From: Ardenticatenales bacterium
GTDB lineage: Bacteria > Chloroflexota > Anaerolineae > Promineifilales > UBA4811
Direction: 5' to 3'
NCBI GenBank assembly: GCA_030667645.1
Contig: DAOUVM010000020.1
Coordinates: 1-13,992 of the forward strand
Length of the DNA: 13,992 bases
The notes below the pieces were generated by a model. That model was not told the origin of the DNA. It saw only the letters and a program-made list of their open reading frames with translations, and did not search any database. Below, one piece after another: positions 1-6,883 of this stretch. Made by a program: the position numbers and the translations under genes. Within the stretch, counting starts at the first letter, position 1, and every line of letters begins with the position of its first letter.

Positions 1-1
1 G

Positions 2-997
2 CCTGATCCTCTGATCTCTGTCATCATCCCCAACTGGAACGGCGCGGAGCATCTGCCCACCTGTCTGGACTCGCTCCAGGCACAAACCTACTCCAACATC
101 GAGATCATTGTGGTCGATAATGCTTCAACCGATGGTTCGCTCAAGCTGTTGGCCCGCGACTATTCCCAGGTACACCTGATCAAGCTGCCCGTGAACCGGG
201 GCTTTACCGGAGCGTGCAACGCGGGCCTGAAAGCGGCCAGCGCCGACACGCTGGTTCTGCTGAACAACGATACCGAGGCTGACCGCGACTGGCTGGCGGC
301 CGTGGCGTCCGCGTTCGAGCGCCACCCAGAAGCGGGTTCGGTGGCCTCCAAGATGCTCCTCTTTGACCGGCGTGACGTTTTCCACACGGCCGGGGATTAT
401 TACCGTCTCAATGGCACGCCCGGGAATCGCGGCGTCTGGCAAAAAGATACCGGTCAGTACGACCAGGAAGAGTACGTCTTTGGCGCCTGCGGCGGCGCGG
501 CCGCCTATCGACGTTCGATGCTGGAGCAGATCGGGTTCCTGGACGAAGCGTTCTTTTTCTCCTGCGAGGACGTGGATCTAGCTTGGCGGGCGCAACTCGC
601 CGGTTGGCGCTGCATCTATGCTCATCAGGCCATTGTTTATCACAAGCTGCAGGCCACCGGCGGGGGAACCATCGCCAGCTACTACAACGGCCGCAACTTT
701 TTCTACCTCATCGCCAAAAACTATCCCTTCTCCCTGTTGCGTCGCCATTGGCGGGCCGTGCTGCGAGCCCAGTGGCGCATCACCCGGGAAGCGCTGCGCT
801 CCTGGCGCGGCGCGGCCGCCCGCGCCCGCCTGCGTGGCCAACTGGCCGGACTGATCGCGGCGCCACGCATGCTCCGCGCCCGCCGTCGGCAAGGCCTGAT
901 GTCTGCCCGCCGCGTCACCGACGATTACCTGCTGTCCGTTCTCACTCCGGTTGACGAGAGTGTTCAGGATGGTATCATAGACCCATCACACAGGTGA
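2..997 (+). CDS. GT2 family glycosyltransferase (5' end outside window)
   Basis: Probably transfers a sugar (rhamnosyl/glycosyl type) onto a lipid-linked or cell-surface glycan at the cytoplasmic face of the membrane. The frame is open from base 2, before the first internal ATG at 110, so the gene starts upstream of the window. The visible N-terminus reads SVIIPNWNG, the usual first strand of a GT-A fold. VVDNASTDGS (nucleotide-sugar binding) and NNDTE (the DxD-like metal site) follow. The later LDEAFFFSCEDVDLAWRA block is typical of the WbbL/COG1216 branch of GT2. The C-terminal ~90 residues are Arg-rich and may lie along the membrane. It ends nine bases before the next gene, so the two are almost certainly co-transcribed. 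The family is clear; the acceptor and sugar cannot be read from the sequence. Confidence 0.9.
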   Translation, partial: PDPLISVIIPNWNGAEHLPTCLDSLQAQTYSNIEIIVVDNASTDGSLKLLARDYSQVHLIKLPVNRGFTGACNAGLKAASADTLVLLNNDTEADRDWLAAVASAFERHPEAGSVASKMLLFDRRDVFHTAGDYYRLNGTPGNRGVWQKDTGQYDQEEYVFGACGGAAAYRRSMLEQIGFLDEAFFFSCEDVDLAWRAQLAGWRCIYAHQAIVYHKLQATGGGTIASYYNGRNFFYLIAKNYPFSLLRRHWRAVLRAQWRITREALRSWRGAAARARLRGQLAGLIAAPRMLRARRRQGLMSARRVTDDYLLSVLTPVDESVQDGIIDPSHR

Positions 998-1006
998 GTC
1001 AGCCCA

Positions 1007-1774
1007 ATGACAAACAATGCCCATCCTTTTCTTCTCTCTATCATCATTCCCGCCCATAATGAGGAGAACCGCCTACCCGCCAGCCTGAAGAAGATCGATG
1101 CCTACCTCAGCGGGCAGAGCTACGCCTATGAGATCATTGTGGTTGAGAATGGCAGTTCTGACGACACGGTTGGCATGGTGGAGCAGTTTGCCGCCCGGCA
1201 TCGCCACGTCAAGTTGATGGTGGTGGATACGCGGGGCAAGGGGCTGGCGGTCAGAGCCGGCATGCTGGCAGCGAGGGGAGAGTATCGCTTTATCTGTGAT
1301 GCTGACCTTTCGATGCCGATTGAGGAGATTGCCAAATTCCTGCCCGCTAGCTCGGATGCCGGGGTCTGTGACCGGCCATTCGACGTGGCGATTGGGTCCC
1401 GGGAGGCGCCGGGGGCAGTTCGATACGACGAACCCTGGCATCGGCATTTCATGGGCCGAGTGCTCAACTGGATCATCAAGATATTCGCGATGCGCGGGTT
1501 TGAGGATACGCAATGCGGGTTCAAGATGTTTCACGCCCCGGCGGCCGACGATCTCTTTCGGGTGCAGACGCTCACCGGTATCGGATTTGACATTGAGTTG
1601 CTGTTTGTCGCCCAGAAGCGAGGCTATACCATTCTAGAGATCCCGATCAACTGGTACTATAGCGAGGAGAGCCGGATGCGGCTGGTGGGGGATTCTCTGG
1701 CGGCTATACTAGAGATTCTCGAAATCCGGTGTAATTGGCGCAAGCAGGTCTACCAGCGGAGATCGGCCGGGTGA
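1007..1774 (+). CDS. GT2 glycosyltransferase, polyprenyl/dolichyl-phosphate glucosyltransferase-like
   Basis: Predicted to move glucose or a similar sugar from a nucleotide sugar to a polyprenyl phosphate on the cytoplasmic side of the membrane. The 255-residue protein begins with LSIIIPAHNEENRLP, then VVENGSSDDT and DADLSMP (the DxD metal site). FEDTQCGFKMF is the signature that separates dolichyl-phosphate beta-glucosyltransferase-like enzymes from other GT2 proteins. No transmembrane segment is evident, so it would be a peripheral membrane enzyme. The start is supported by AGGTGAG eight bases before the ATG. The stop overlaps the rnhB start (GTGA). The exact donor sugar is inferred from family only. 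Confidence 0.9.
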   Translation: MTNNAHPFLLSIIIPAHNEENRLPASLKKIDAYLSGQSYAYEIIVVENGSSDDTVGMVEQFAARHRHVKLMVVDTRGKGLAVRAGMLAARGEYRFICDADLSMPIEEIAKFLPASSDAGVCDRPFDVAIGSREAPGAVRYDEPWHRHFMGRVLNWIIKIFAMRGFEDTQCGFKMFHAPAADDLFRVQTLTGIGFDIELLFVAQKRGYTILEIPINWYYSEESRMRLVGDSLAAILEILEIRCNWRKQVYQRRSAG

Positions 1775-2427
1775 GGCTTCCTGATCTGAGCCTGGAGCAA
1801 GCGGCCTGGGCAGAGGGCTACCGGTTGGTGGCTGGGATCGACGAAGCGGGCCGGGGAGCGTGGGCCGGACCCGTGGCCGCCGCGGCCGTCGTTTTTCCCT
1901 CCAACTGTCCCGACCTGCCGCGGCGCCTGGACGGGGTTCGGGATTCCAAGACGCTCAGTCCCCGCCAGCGAGAGAGACTTTTTGAGATCATCCAGCGCGA
2001 GGCGGTCGCCATCGGCGTGGGAATGGTTGACCCCGACGTGATTATCCGAGACGGAATAGCGGCTGCCAACCGCGGCGTTATGAGACAAGCGATCCTGGCG
2101 CTACGCCCCCAGGTCCGGCCGGACTTTCTGTTGATTGACCATGTGCGGCTCACCCAGTTGGACACCCCTCAGAAGAGCATCCCCAAGGGGGATGAGCAAA
2201 GCTTTTCCATTGCAGCCGCCTCCATCGTTGCCAAGGTTGCTCGCGACCGGTTGATGATCCAGATGGCTCAAACGTATCCCGACTATGGATTCGAGCGGCA
2301 CAAAGGGTACGGTACCAGGGTGCACTGGCATGCACTCCAGCGGCATGGCATCGCCCCTGTCCATCGCCGCACCTGGGCGCCGTTCTCGAGATTGCAGAAC
2401 CTCGGCGAGTCGGCCGAGAGCGCTTAG
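1771..2427 (+). CDS. rnhB: Ribonuclease HII
   Basis: Cleaves the RNA strand of RNA/DNA hybrids and starts removal of single misincorporated ribonucleotides from genomic DNA, in the cytoplasm. The protein is 218 residues from the chosen GTG, close to the usual size. GIDEAGRGAWAGPV holds the first two acidic catalytic residues (D24, E25). RDSKTLSP follows. D123 in LLIDHV and D159 in KVARDRL complete the DEDD metal site. The GTG at 1771 was preferred over an upstream in-frame TTG at 1735. It has GGAG nine bases upstream and overlaps the previous stop as GTGA, implying translational coupling to the glycosyltransferase. A housekeeping DNA-repair gene inside a glycan cluster is a matter of placement, not a sign of altered function. 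Confidence 0.94.
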   Translation: MRLPDLSLEQAAWAEGYRLVAGIDEAGRGAWAGPVAAAAVVFPSNCPDLPRRLDGVRDSKTLSPRQRERLFEIIQREAVAIGVGMVDPDVIIRDGIAAANRGVMRQAILALRPQVRPDFLLIDHVRLTQLDTPQKSIPKGDEQSFSIAAASIVAKVARDRLMIQMAQTYPDYGFERHKGYGTRVHWHALQRHGIAPVHRRTWAPFSRLQNLGESAESA

Positions 2428-2507
2428 GCGCCGCGATCCGAGTTTGGGCAGAGAGACCGTGGGTCGTTTACTCTAATGTCAACAGTTGAATGCCCGTCCG
2501 AAAACCA

Positions 2508-3608
2508 ATGAACATTGCGCTCGTTCACGACTGGCTGAACCAGATGGGAGGAGCGGAGGACGTGCTGGAAGCGCTCGTCGGTCTGTACCCGGCCGCGCCC
2601 GTTTTCACTTCCATGTACTGGCCCCAGGTCATGCCGGATGAGTATCGGCAATGGGACATCCGCACATCCTTCATGGATCGGCTGCCTCTCGTCAAGAGAC
2701 ATCACCAGCCGTTCCTGCCTCTCTATCCGCTGGCGTTCGAGAGCTTTGGCTTTTCCGAGTACGACCTGGTTGTGAGCAACAAGAGCGGCTTTTGCCACGG
2801 GGTGCTTGCCGGACCCGAGACATTGCACATCTGTTACTGTCTGGCCCCTACTCGCTACCTGTGGGACTTGCGGCGCTATGCCCAGCGGGAAGGAATTGGA
2901 CGCGTCGGACGGGCGCTGCTGCAGCCGGTTGCCAGTTACCTCCGGCTGTGGGATCGGCTGGCGGCCGACAGAGTGGACTATTTCATCGCCATTTCCAGGA
3001 CGGTGCAACGGCGAATCGCCCGGTACTATGGGCGCGAATCGGTCATCATTTACCCGCCAGTGGAGGTAGACCGATTTGAACCCGCGAGCCAGACACAGGA
3101 TTTTTACCTGGTGGTCTCTCGATTGATTCCATACAAGCGGGTAGACCTGGCCGTCCAGGCATTGAGCCAACTGGATCGCCCCCTCGTCGTTGTTGGCGAC
3201 GGCCGGGATCGCGCCAAGCTCGAGGAACTCGCCGGGCCATCGGTCACCTTTACCGGCCGGCTGACGGACGGCCAAACGGCCGGCATGATGGCGCGCTGCC
3301 GGGCATTCATCTTTCCCGGCGAGGATGATTTCGGCATTGCTCCGGTGCAGGCCATGGCGGCTGGCCGGCCGGTGATCGCATTCGCCGCCGGCGGCGCTCT
3401 GGACACTATAGTGGAAGGCGCGACCGGTCTGTATTTCCGCCAACCGTCGGTTGAATCACTCAAGACGGCTGTGGAGAGGTTTGAGACGTTGACGTTTCAA
3501 ACCAGCCGGATTCGCCGTCACGCGGAGCGGTTCAGCCGTTCGATCTTTGAAGAACAGATCAGGGAATTTGTCGAGCAAAAGACCGCCCGGTGGATCAAGA
3601 ATCGTTGA
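2508..3608 (+). CDS. GT4 family glycosyltransferase (WbaZ/mannosyltransferase-like)
   Basis: Predicted retaining glycosyltransferase of GT-B fold that adds mannose or a related sugar to a lipid-linked glycan. The N-terminal domain starts MNIALVHDWLNQMGGAEDV, typical of this family, and contains APTRYLWD. The C-terminal Rossmann domain starts near YLVVSRLIPYKRVDL and continues through VVVGDGRD and a PGEDDFGIAPVQAMAAGRP block. In that block the canonical EX7E pair is replaced by D273 and Q281 (see findings). An in-frame ATG at 2490 would add six residues. I prefer 2508 because the family normally begins directly with M-x-IALVHDWL, although neither ATG has a good ribosome binding site. It lies 80 bases after rnhB, in the same direction as the rest of the cluster. 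Confidence 0.92.
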   Translation: MNIALVHDWLNQMGGAEDVLEALVGLYPAAPVFTSMYWPQVMPDEYRQWDIRTSFMDRLPLVKRHHQPFLPLYPLAFESFGFSEYDLVVSNKSGFCHGVLAGPETLHICYCLAPTRYLWDLRRYAQREGIGRVGRALLQPVASYLRLWDRLAADRVDYFIAISRTVQRRIARYYGRESVIIYPPVEVDRFEPASQTQDFYLVVSRLIPYKRVDLAVQALSQLDRPLVVVGDGRDRAKLEELAGPSVTFTGRLTDGQTAGMMARCRAFIFPGEDDFGIAPVQAMAAGRPVIAFAAGGALDTIVEGATGLYFRQPSVESLKTAVERFETLTFQTSRIRRHAERFSRSIFEEQIREFVEQKTARWIKNR

Positions 3609-3637
3609 GCGGGGTTGGACCGAAACGGAGGAACCGC

Positions 3638-3805
3638 ATGTCTCAACCAGGGTCAGAGGTCAATCAGGCGAGCCAACTCGTGGGCCCGCATCTCCGCCCG
3701 AGGGAAGCCATTGTGCCGGTGGGCTCTTCCGGGAGAGCCCGCACCTCCCTTGATAGTGGTCGCCGAAGCATCTCCTGGCAAGTTCGGGTCTCGACATGGA
3801 ACTGA
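3638..3805 (+). CDS. Possible small ORF of 55 codons before the first wzz gene
   Basis: Not recognised. The ATG has a perfect GGAGG (3627-3631) six bases upstream, the strongest Shine-Dalgarno in the polysaccharide cluster. The reading frame runs through the otherwise unexplained 187-base gap and ends in a TGA that overlaps the start of the next gene by ten bases. That next gene has no clear ribosome binding site of its own, so coupling through this ORF is plausible. The product is basic and Ser/Arg-rich, with no membrane segment, signal peptide or known motif. The only Trp residues are near the C-terminus. It could be a leader ORF that sets translation of the wzz gene, or a chance frame over a structured RNA. 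Confidence 0.4.
   Translation: MSQPGSEVNQASQLVGPHLRPREAIVPVGSSGRARTSLDSGRRSISWQVRVSTWN
3717..3745 (+). other. Strong RNA hairpin inside the small ORF, upstream of wzz
   Basis: GGGCTCT (3721-3727) pairs perfectly with AGAGCCC (3734-3740), closing on a tight CCGG-type loop. Part of the flanking GGT/ACC can extend the stem across a small bulge. No T-run follows, so it is not an intrinsic terminator. The CCTCC at 3744-3748 is complementary to the GGAGG ribosome binding site at 3627-3631, so a translational switch is possible but unproven. Confidence 0.4.
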
Positions 3806-4485
3806 GAAGGCTTTGGACCGTTCTGTTGCGCCGCCGGCTACTGGCGTTGATACCCTTCGTCGTCGTGCTGGGGGTGGGACTGGCCACCTATCATCGGCCG
3901 CCCCCCGCCTACAACGTCGGCATCCGCTACACGGCCGGGCAACCGCCACTGGCGGGCAGCGGCGCGGATTACGAGGACGACCGCTACTATCCGTGGCTTA
4001 CTTCTGAATACATCGTCAATGGATTGGCGGACTGGGCAAAGAGCGGCACGTTTGCGGCCGCCGTCAGCCAGGAACTGGCCCGTCAGGGCCTCCAGGTGCC
4101 GGCCGGGGCTGTGCAGGGCAGCATAGCCGCAGACAACGTCCGCAGCCTGCTGCAGCTTTCCATGACCTTTGGAGACCGGGAGACGTTGGCCGCCATGATC
4201 GATGCCGCCACTCTGGTGCTTCAAACCCAGAACGTGCAAGCGTTTCCCTTCTTGGGGGACGGGGCCACGGTGGTCCCCCATGACGAGCCCGTCATCAACC
4301 AGATACCGGCCGGACTCCGAGCCGCGCTCGAGCTTCCGCTTCGGCTGATCCTGGCCATCGGAGCAGGAGTGGGACTCGCTTTCCTGGTTGACTATGTTGA
4401 CCCCACTGTGCGCACTCGGCGCGAACTGGAGGCCATGGGCCTGGAGGTCCTGGCCGAAATACCCAAGCACTTGTTTAAGGGATAA
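3796..4485 (+). CDS. Wzz/chain-length determinant-like membrane protein (first of two)
   Basis: Likely inner-membrane polysaccharide co-polymerase that sets glycan chain length and works with the tyrosine kinase downstream. The 229-residue protein begins MELRRLWTVLLRRRLL, with one transmembrane segment at about residues 15-32. A ~140-residue extracytoplasmic domain follows. A second membrane segment at about 178-197 (LILAIGAGVGLAFLV) is followed by VDYVDPTVRTRRELEAMGL, the usual cytoplasmic juncture of Wzz proteins. The extracytoplasmic part is shorter and more diverged than in classical Wzz. No clear ribosome binding site precedes the ATG; translation may be coupled to the 55-codon ORF that overlaps it. 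The TAA stop lies at the edge of a structured repeat. Confidence 0.82.
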   Translation: MELRRLWTVLLRRRLLALIPFVVVLGVGLATYHRPPPAYNVGIRYTAGQPPLAGSGADYEDDRYYPWLTSEYIVNGLADWAKSGTFAAAVSQELARQGLQVPAGAVQGSIAADNVRSLLQLSMTFGDRETLAAMIDAATLVLQTQNVQAFPFLGDGATVVPHDEPVINQIPAGLRAALELPLRLILAIGAGVGLAFLVDYVDPTVRTRRELEAMGLEVLAEIPKHLFKG

Positions 4486-4570
4486 CTTTCCGTATTCAAT
4501 GGTGATTCGGGTGATTCGCGGGTAGAGCGGTCACGAAACCGCCAAGTTGTTTATGCTAAAGTACAAAGTG
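4468..4570 (+). repeat. Diverged third copy of the structured repeat, between the two wzz genes
   Basis: ACTTTCCG (4485-4492), an AATG...GGTG block and GCCAAGTTGTTT (4541-4552) followed by AAAGTAC match, in the same order, the two repeats at 12637-12719 and 12900-12995. About eight extra bases sit in the middle. The outer edges CACTT (4468-4472) and AAGTG (4566-4570) are inverted relative to each other, as in the full copies. The 3' 28 bases are identical to copy 1 at 22 positions. It overlaps the last codons of the upstream wzz gene and fills the 98-base gap. Confidence 0.6.
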
Positions 4571-4583
4571 AGTTGGTGAAACC

Positions 4584-5435
4584 ATGGAACTACAGGACTA
4601 TGTCCGAATTCTCAGACGACGCGGCTGGATCATCATTCTGCTCATGGTGATGACGGCCACTGCTGCCTTTGCCTTTGGCAAGCTTCAGACTCCTATCTAC
4701 CAATCATCGGTGGAGATACTGGTTCAGCCGGCCCGAGCGGATTGGGGCATTACTCAATCCGCCAAGATCCTGCTGCGCAGCTATGCCTCTTGGATGAACA
4801 CCAATACCCGAGCGCAGGAGGTAATTGATCTGCTGCACCTGGACCGCGTCCCGGCCGATCTCCTGGGCGATGTGCAGGTCTCCTCGGATGATTCTCGACT
4901 GATCATCCAGATGAGAGTAGAGGATCCGGACGGCGATCTGGCCAACGACATTGCCCAGGCGTGGACCGACATCTTTATCCAATGGCGGAACGCAGAGAAC
5001 GCCAAGCAGCGCAAGGAGGATGTCGTGGAGGCCTTTCAGTTGGACCCACCCCGCTTTGCGCTGGCTCGCCCCAAGTGGAAGATCAACGTCGTCGCCGGGC
5101 TGGTCATGGGCACTCTGGTCGGCGCGGTGATTACCTTTGCGCTAGAGTGGATCGAGTCCGGTGTGGTGCGCCGGCCGGATGATATCGATCGCTATCTGAA
5201 ACTTCCATTGCTGGGGACCATTCCGGCCCCCAAACTCGACGCAAACCGACCCTATGCGCTGGGCAACCCACCTGCAACCGCCGACCCGAGTTCGCCGCCG
5301 GCCGGGGCCACGTCGGTCGCCCCGATCCCGGTTCCCACTCCCTCTCCCCAGGCGGATGCGCCCCCTCCTCCATCATCAGATGAAGAAGAAATCGGCCCCA
5401 TCGAACCTACCATCCTGCTATCCAAAGGAGACTAG
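4584..5435 (+). CDS. Wzz/chain-length determinant-like membrane protein (second of two)
   Basis: Predicted polysaccharide co-polymerase of the inner membrane. MELQDYVRILRRRGWIIILL marks the Wzz N-terminus, with a membrane segment at about residues 14-31. The extracytoplasmic domain includes YQSSVEILVQPAR, the conserved beta element of the family. The second membrane segment lies near residues 170-190 (VVAGLVMGTLVGAVITFAL). The cytoplasmic juncture then reads RRPDDIDRYLKLPLLGTIP. Unlike its neighbour it carries a ~60-residue Pro/Ser/Ala-rich, presumably disordered tail ending in an acidic patch. That tail would be in reach of the kinase encoded two bases downstream. The kinase ribosome binding site lies within the last codons of this gene, so the two are transcribed and probably translated together. 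Confidence 0.88.
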   Translation: MELQDYVRILRRRGWIIILLMVMTATAAFAFGKLQTPIYQSSVEILVQPARADWGITQSAKILLRSYASWMNTNTRAQEVIDLLHLDRVPADLLGDVQVSSDDSRLIIQMRVEDPDGDLANDIAQAWTDIFIQWRNAENAKQRKEDVVEAFQLDPPRFALARPKWKINVVAGLVMGTLVGAVITFALEWIESGVVRRPDDIDRYLKLPLLGTIPAPKLDANRPYALGNPPATADPSSPPAGATSVAPIPVPTPSPQADAPPPPSSDEEEIGPIEPTILLSKGD

Positions 5436-5437
5436 CC

Positions 5438-6109
5438 ATGACGAGTCAAATCCGTGCCCACCTGGTCACCGTCTCCGACCCTCGGTCGGCGGCCGCCGAA
5501 GCCTATCGCTCTCTCCGAACCAATCTCTCCTTTTCCGGTCTGGATGCGCCGATTCACACTCTGGTTGCCACCACGCCCGCGCCGCAGGAAAACAAGTCGA
5601 TCGTCATCTCGAATCTCGCTGTAGTCTTGGCGCAGGGCGGAAACCGTACCTTGCTGGTGGATTGTGACCTCCGCCGGCCGGCGCTGCACGAGATTTTTGG
5701 CCTGGACAACAGTGCCGGTCTCACCACCATGATGTTGGACGAATCTGTGATGGGCAATCCGCCCCTACAAGAGACCGAGATTGAGAACCTGCAGTTGCTG
5801 CCCAGCGGCCCGCTGCCACCGAACCCGGCCGATCTGCTGGGATCGCGGCGAATGGACGCCGTGATCACCCGGCTGAAAGGGAGCGCCGATATTGTGCTGC
5901 TGGACGCGCCGCCGGTCATGGCGGTAACCGATGCGGCCGTATTGGGCTCCAAGGTGGATGGTTTCCTGCTGGTCGTCAGCGCCGGCGCCACCCGCCGCGA
6001 GCACGCCGAACGTGCCAAGCAGATGCTGGAAAAGGTCAAGGTCCGCATTGTGGGCGCGGTACTGGACAATGCCCCGGCCGACGCGGTGACGGGCAGCTAC
6101 TATGGCTAG
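5438..6109 (+). CDS. CpsD/CapB-like tyrosine kinase (BY-kinase) with degenerate P-loop
   Basis: Cytoplasmic ATPase partner of Wzz proteins; members autophosphorylate C-terminal tyrosines to control polysaccharide assembly. The 223-residue protein has AAAEAYRSLRTNL near the N-terminus, the Walker A' motif LLVDCDLRRP (72-81) and Walker B DIVLLDAPPV (151-160), all standard. The Walker A position reads PQENKSI (49-55) where the family normally has PGEGKST: the Lys and Ser remain but both glycines are gone. The C-terminus has only one YY pair instead of the usual tyrosine cluster. AAAGGAG seven bases before the ATG supports the start. It may be an ATPase or regulator with reduced kinase activity; this is inference. 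Confidence 0.88.
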   Translation: MTSQIRAHLVTVSDPRSAAAEAYRSLRTNLSFSGLDAPIHTLVATTPAPQENKSIVISNLAVVLAQGGNRTLLVDCDLRRPALHEIFGLDNSAGLTTMMLDESVMGNPPLQETEIENLQLLPSGPLPPNPADLLGSRRMDAVITRLKGSADIVLLDAPPVMAVTDAAVLGSKVDGFLLVVSAGATRREHAERAKQMLEKVKVRIVGAVLDNAPADAVTGSYYG

Positions 6110-6115
6110 CCGGAC

Positions 6116-6874
6116 CTAGATCTCAAAGGTCGCCCAATCACAGCCTCGCTGCACCGGGCCGCCAAAAACTTTGGCCGCCGGCCCTATCAGCGCCGCTTCT
6201 TCCCCGATAGCAAAGTGAACCAGCACCAGTCGGGATACACCGGCGGCCGCCGCCACCTGACCCGCCTGCGCGGGAGTAGAGTGGCCCGGTGTCGGCTCGC
6301 TCTCCGTCGCCTCGTGCAATAGGAGATCAGCGCCGGCCGCAAGTTGCCGCACACCAGCGCAGGGCTCGGTGTCGCTGCTGTAGGCCAACACCCGCCCGCT
6401 CGCTTTCCCCTCTATCCGCACCCCCACAGTCGGGCGACTGTGCTGGACCGGTGTGGTCAAGATGCGCAATTCGGCCGTCTCCAGTACCAGGTGCGCCGCC
6501 TCTGGAGCGAGCGGCCGGAAATCGATGGGAATTCGATCCGCAAGCTGAAACAGATCCAGCAGTCCCCGCGCCGTCACCAATGTTTCCGGCAACCCCCAGA
6601 CCGTCAGTTCGGCCGGCCCGGCTGTTGCCCAACTGGAAAGCATCAAGGCCTGAACCAGCAGAGGTAGACCATAGATGTGATCGGCGTGATCGTGGGTCAA
6701 TAGAACACCCCGCAACCGCGCCAGCTCGGCTCCCGCCCGGGCCAACTTGTGGGGCACACTGCCGCCGCAGTCAATCAAGTAATCGCCGCAAGCACTCTGG
6801 AGCAGCAGATAGATCGAATCGTTCTCCATCCCCGCAACGGTCGCGGCCGAGCCCAGCAGAGTTACCCGAGGCAT
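6116..6874 (-). CDS. Metallo-beta-lactamase-fold hydrolase, tRNase Z-like
   Basis: Metal-dependent hydrolase of the MBL superfamily, nearest in style to ribonuclease Z/ElaC-type proteins. The 252-residue protein shows THDHADH (60-66), the HxHxDH zinc motif. PVQHS gives a further histidine, SSDTEPC the bridging Asp, and PGHSTPAQAGQVAAAAGVSRLVLVHF the usual tRNase Z C-terminal block. The long flexible arm of true tRNase Z is not obvious, so it could process tRNA 3' ends or act on another phosphodiester. It is second in an operon, starting nine bases after the upstream membrane-protein gene. Its stop lies six bases from the stop of the convergent kinase gene. Confidence 0.9.
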   Translation of the reverse strand: MPRVTLLGSAATVAGMENDSIYLLLQSACGDYLIDCGGSVPHKLARAGAELARLRGVLLTHDHADHIYGLPLLVQALMLSSWATAGPAELTVWGLPETLVTARGLLDLFQLADRIPIDFRPLAPEAAHLVLETAELRILTTPVQHSRPTVGVRIEGKASGRVLAYSSDTEPCAGVRQLAAGADLLLHEATESEPTPGHSTPAQAGQVAAAAGVSRLVLVHFAIGEEAALIGPAAKVFGGPVQRGCDWATFEI

Positions 6875-6883
6875 CCGCCCTGC

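Noticed and set aside
2424..3443. Long open frame (339 codons) on the - strand opposite the GT4 gene
   Set aside because: No recognisable domain; it is the mirror of a clear glycosyltransferase in GC-rich DNA, where antisense frames stay open.
3615..4007. Overlapping + strand frame of 130 codons
   Set aside because: It starts at a TTG without a proper ribosome site and overlaps the clear Wzz frame; the 55-codon frame has the better start signal.
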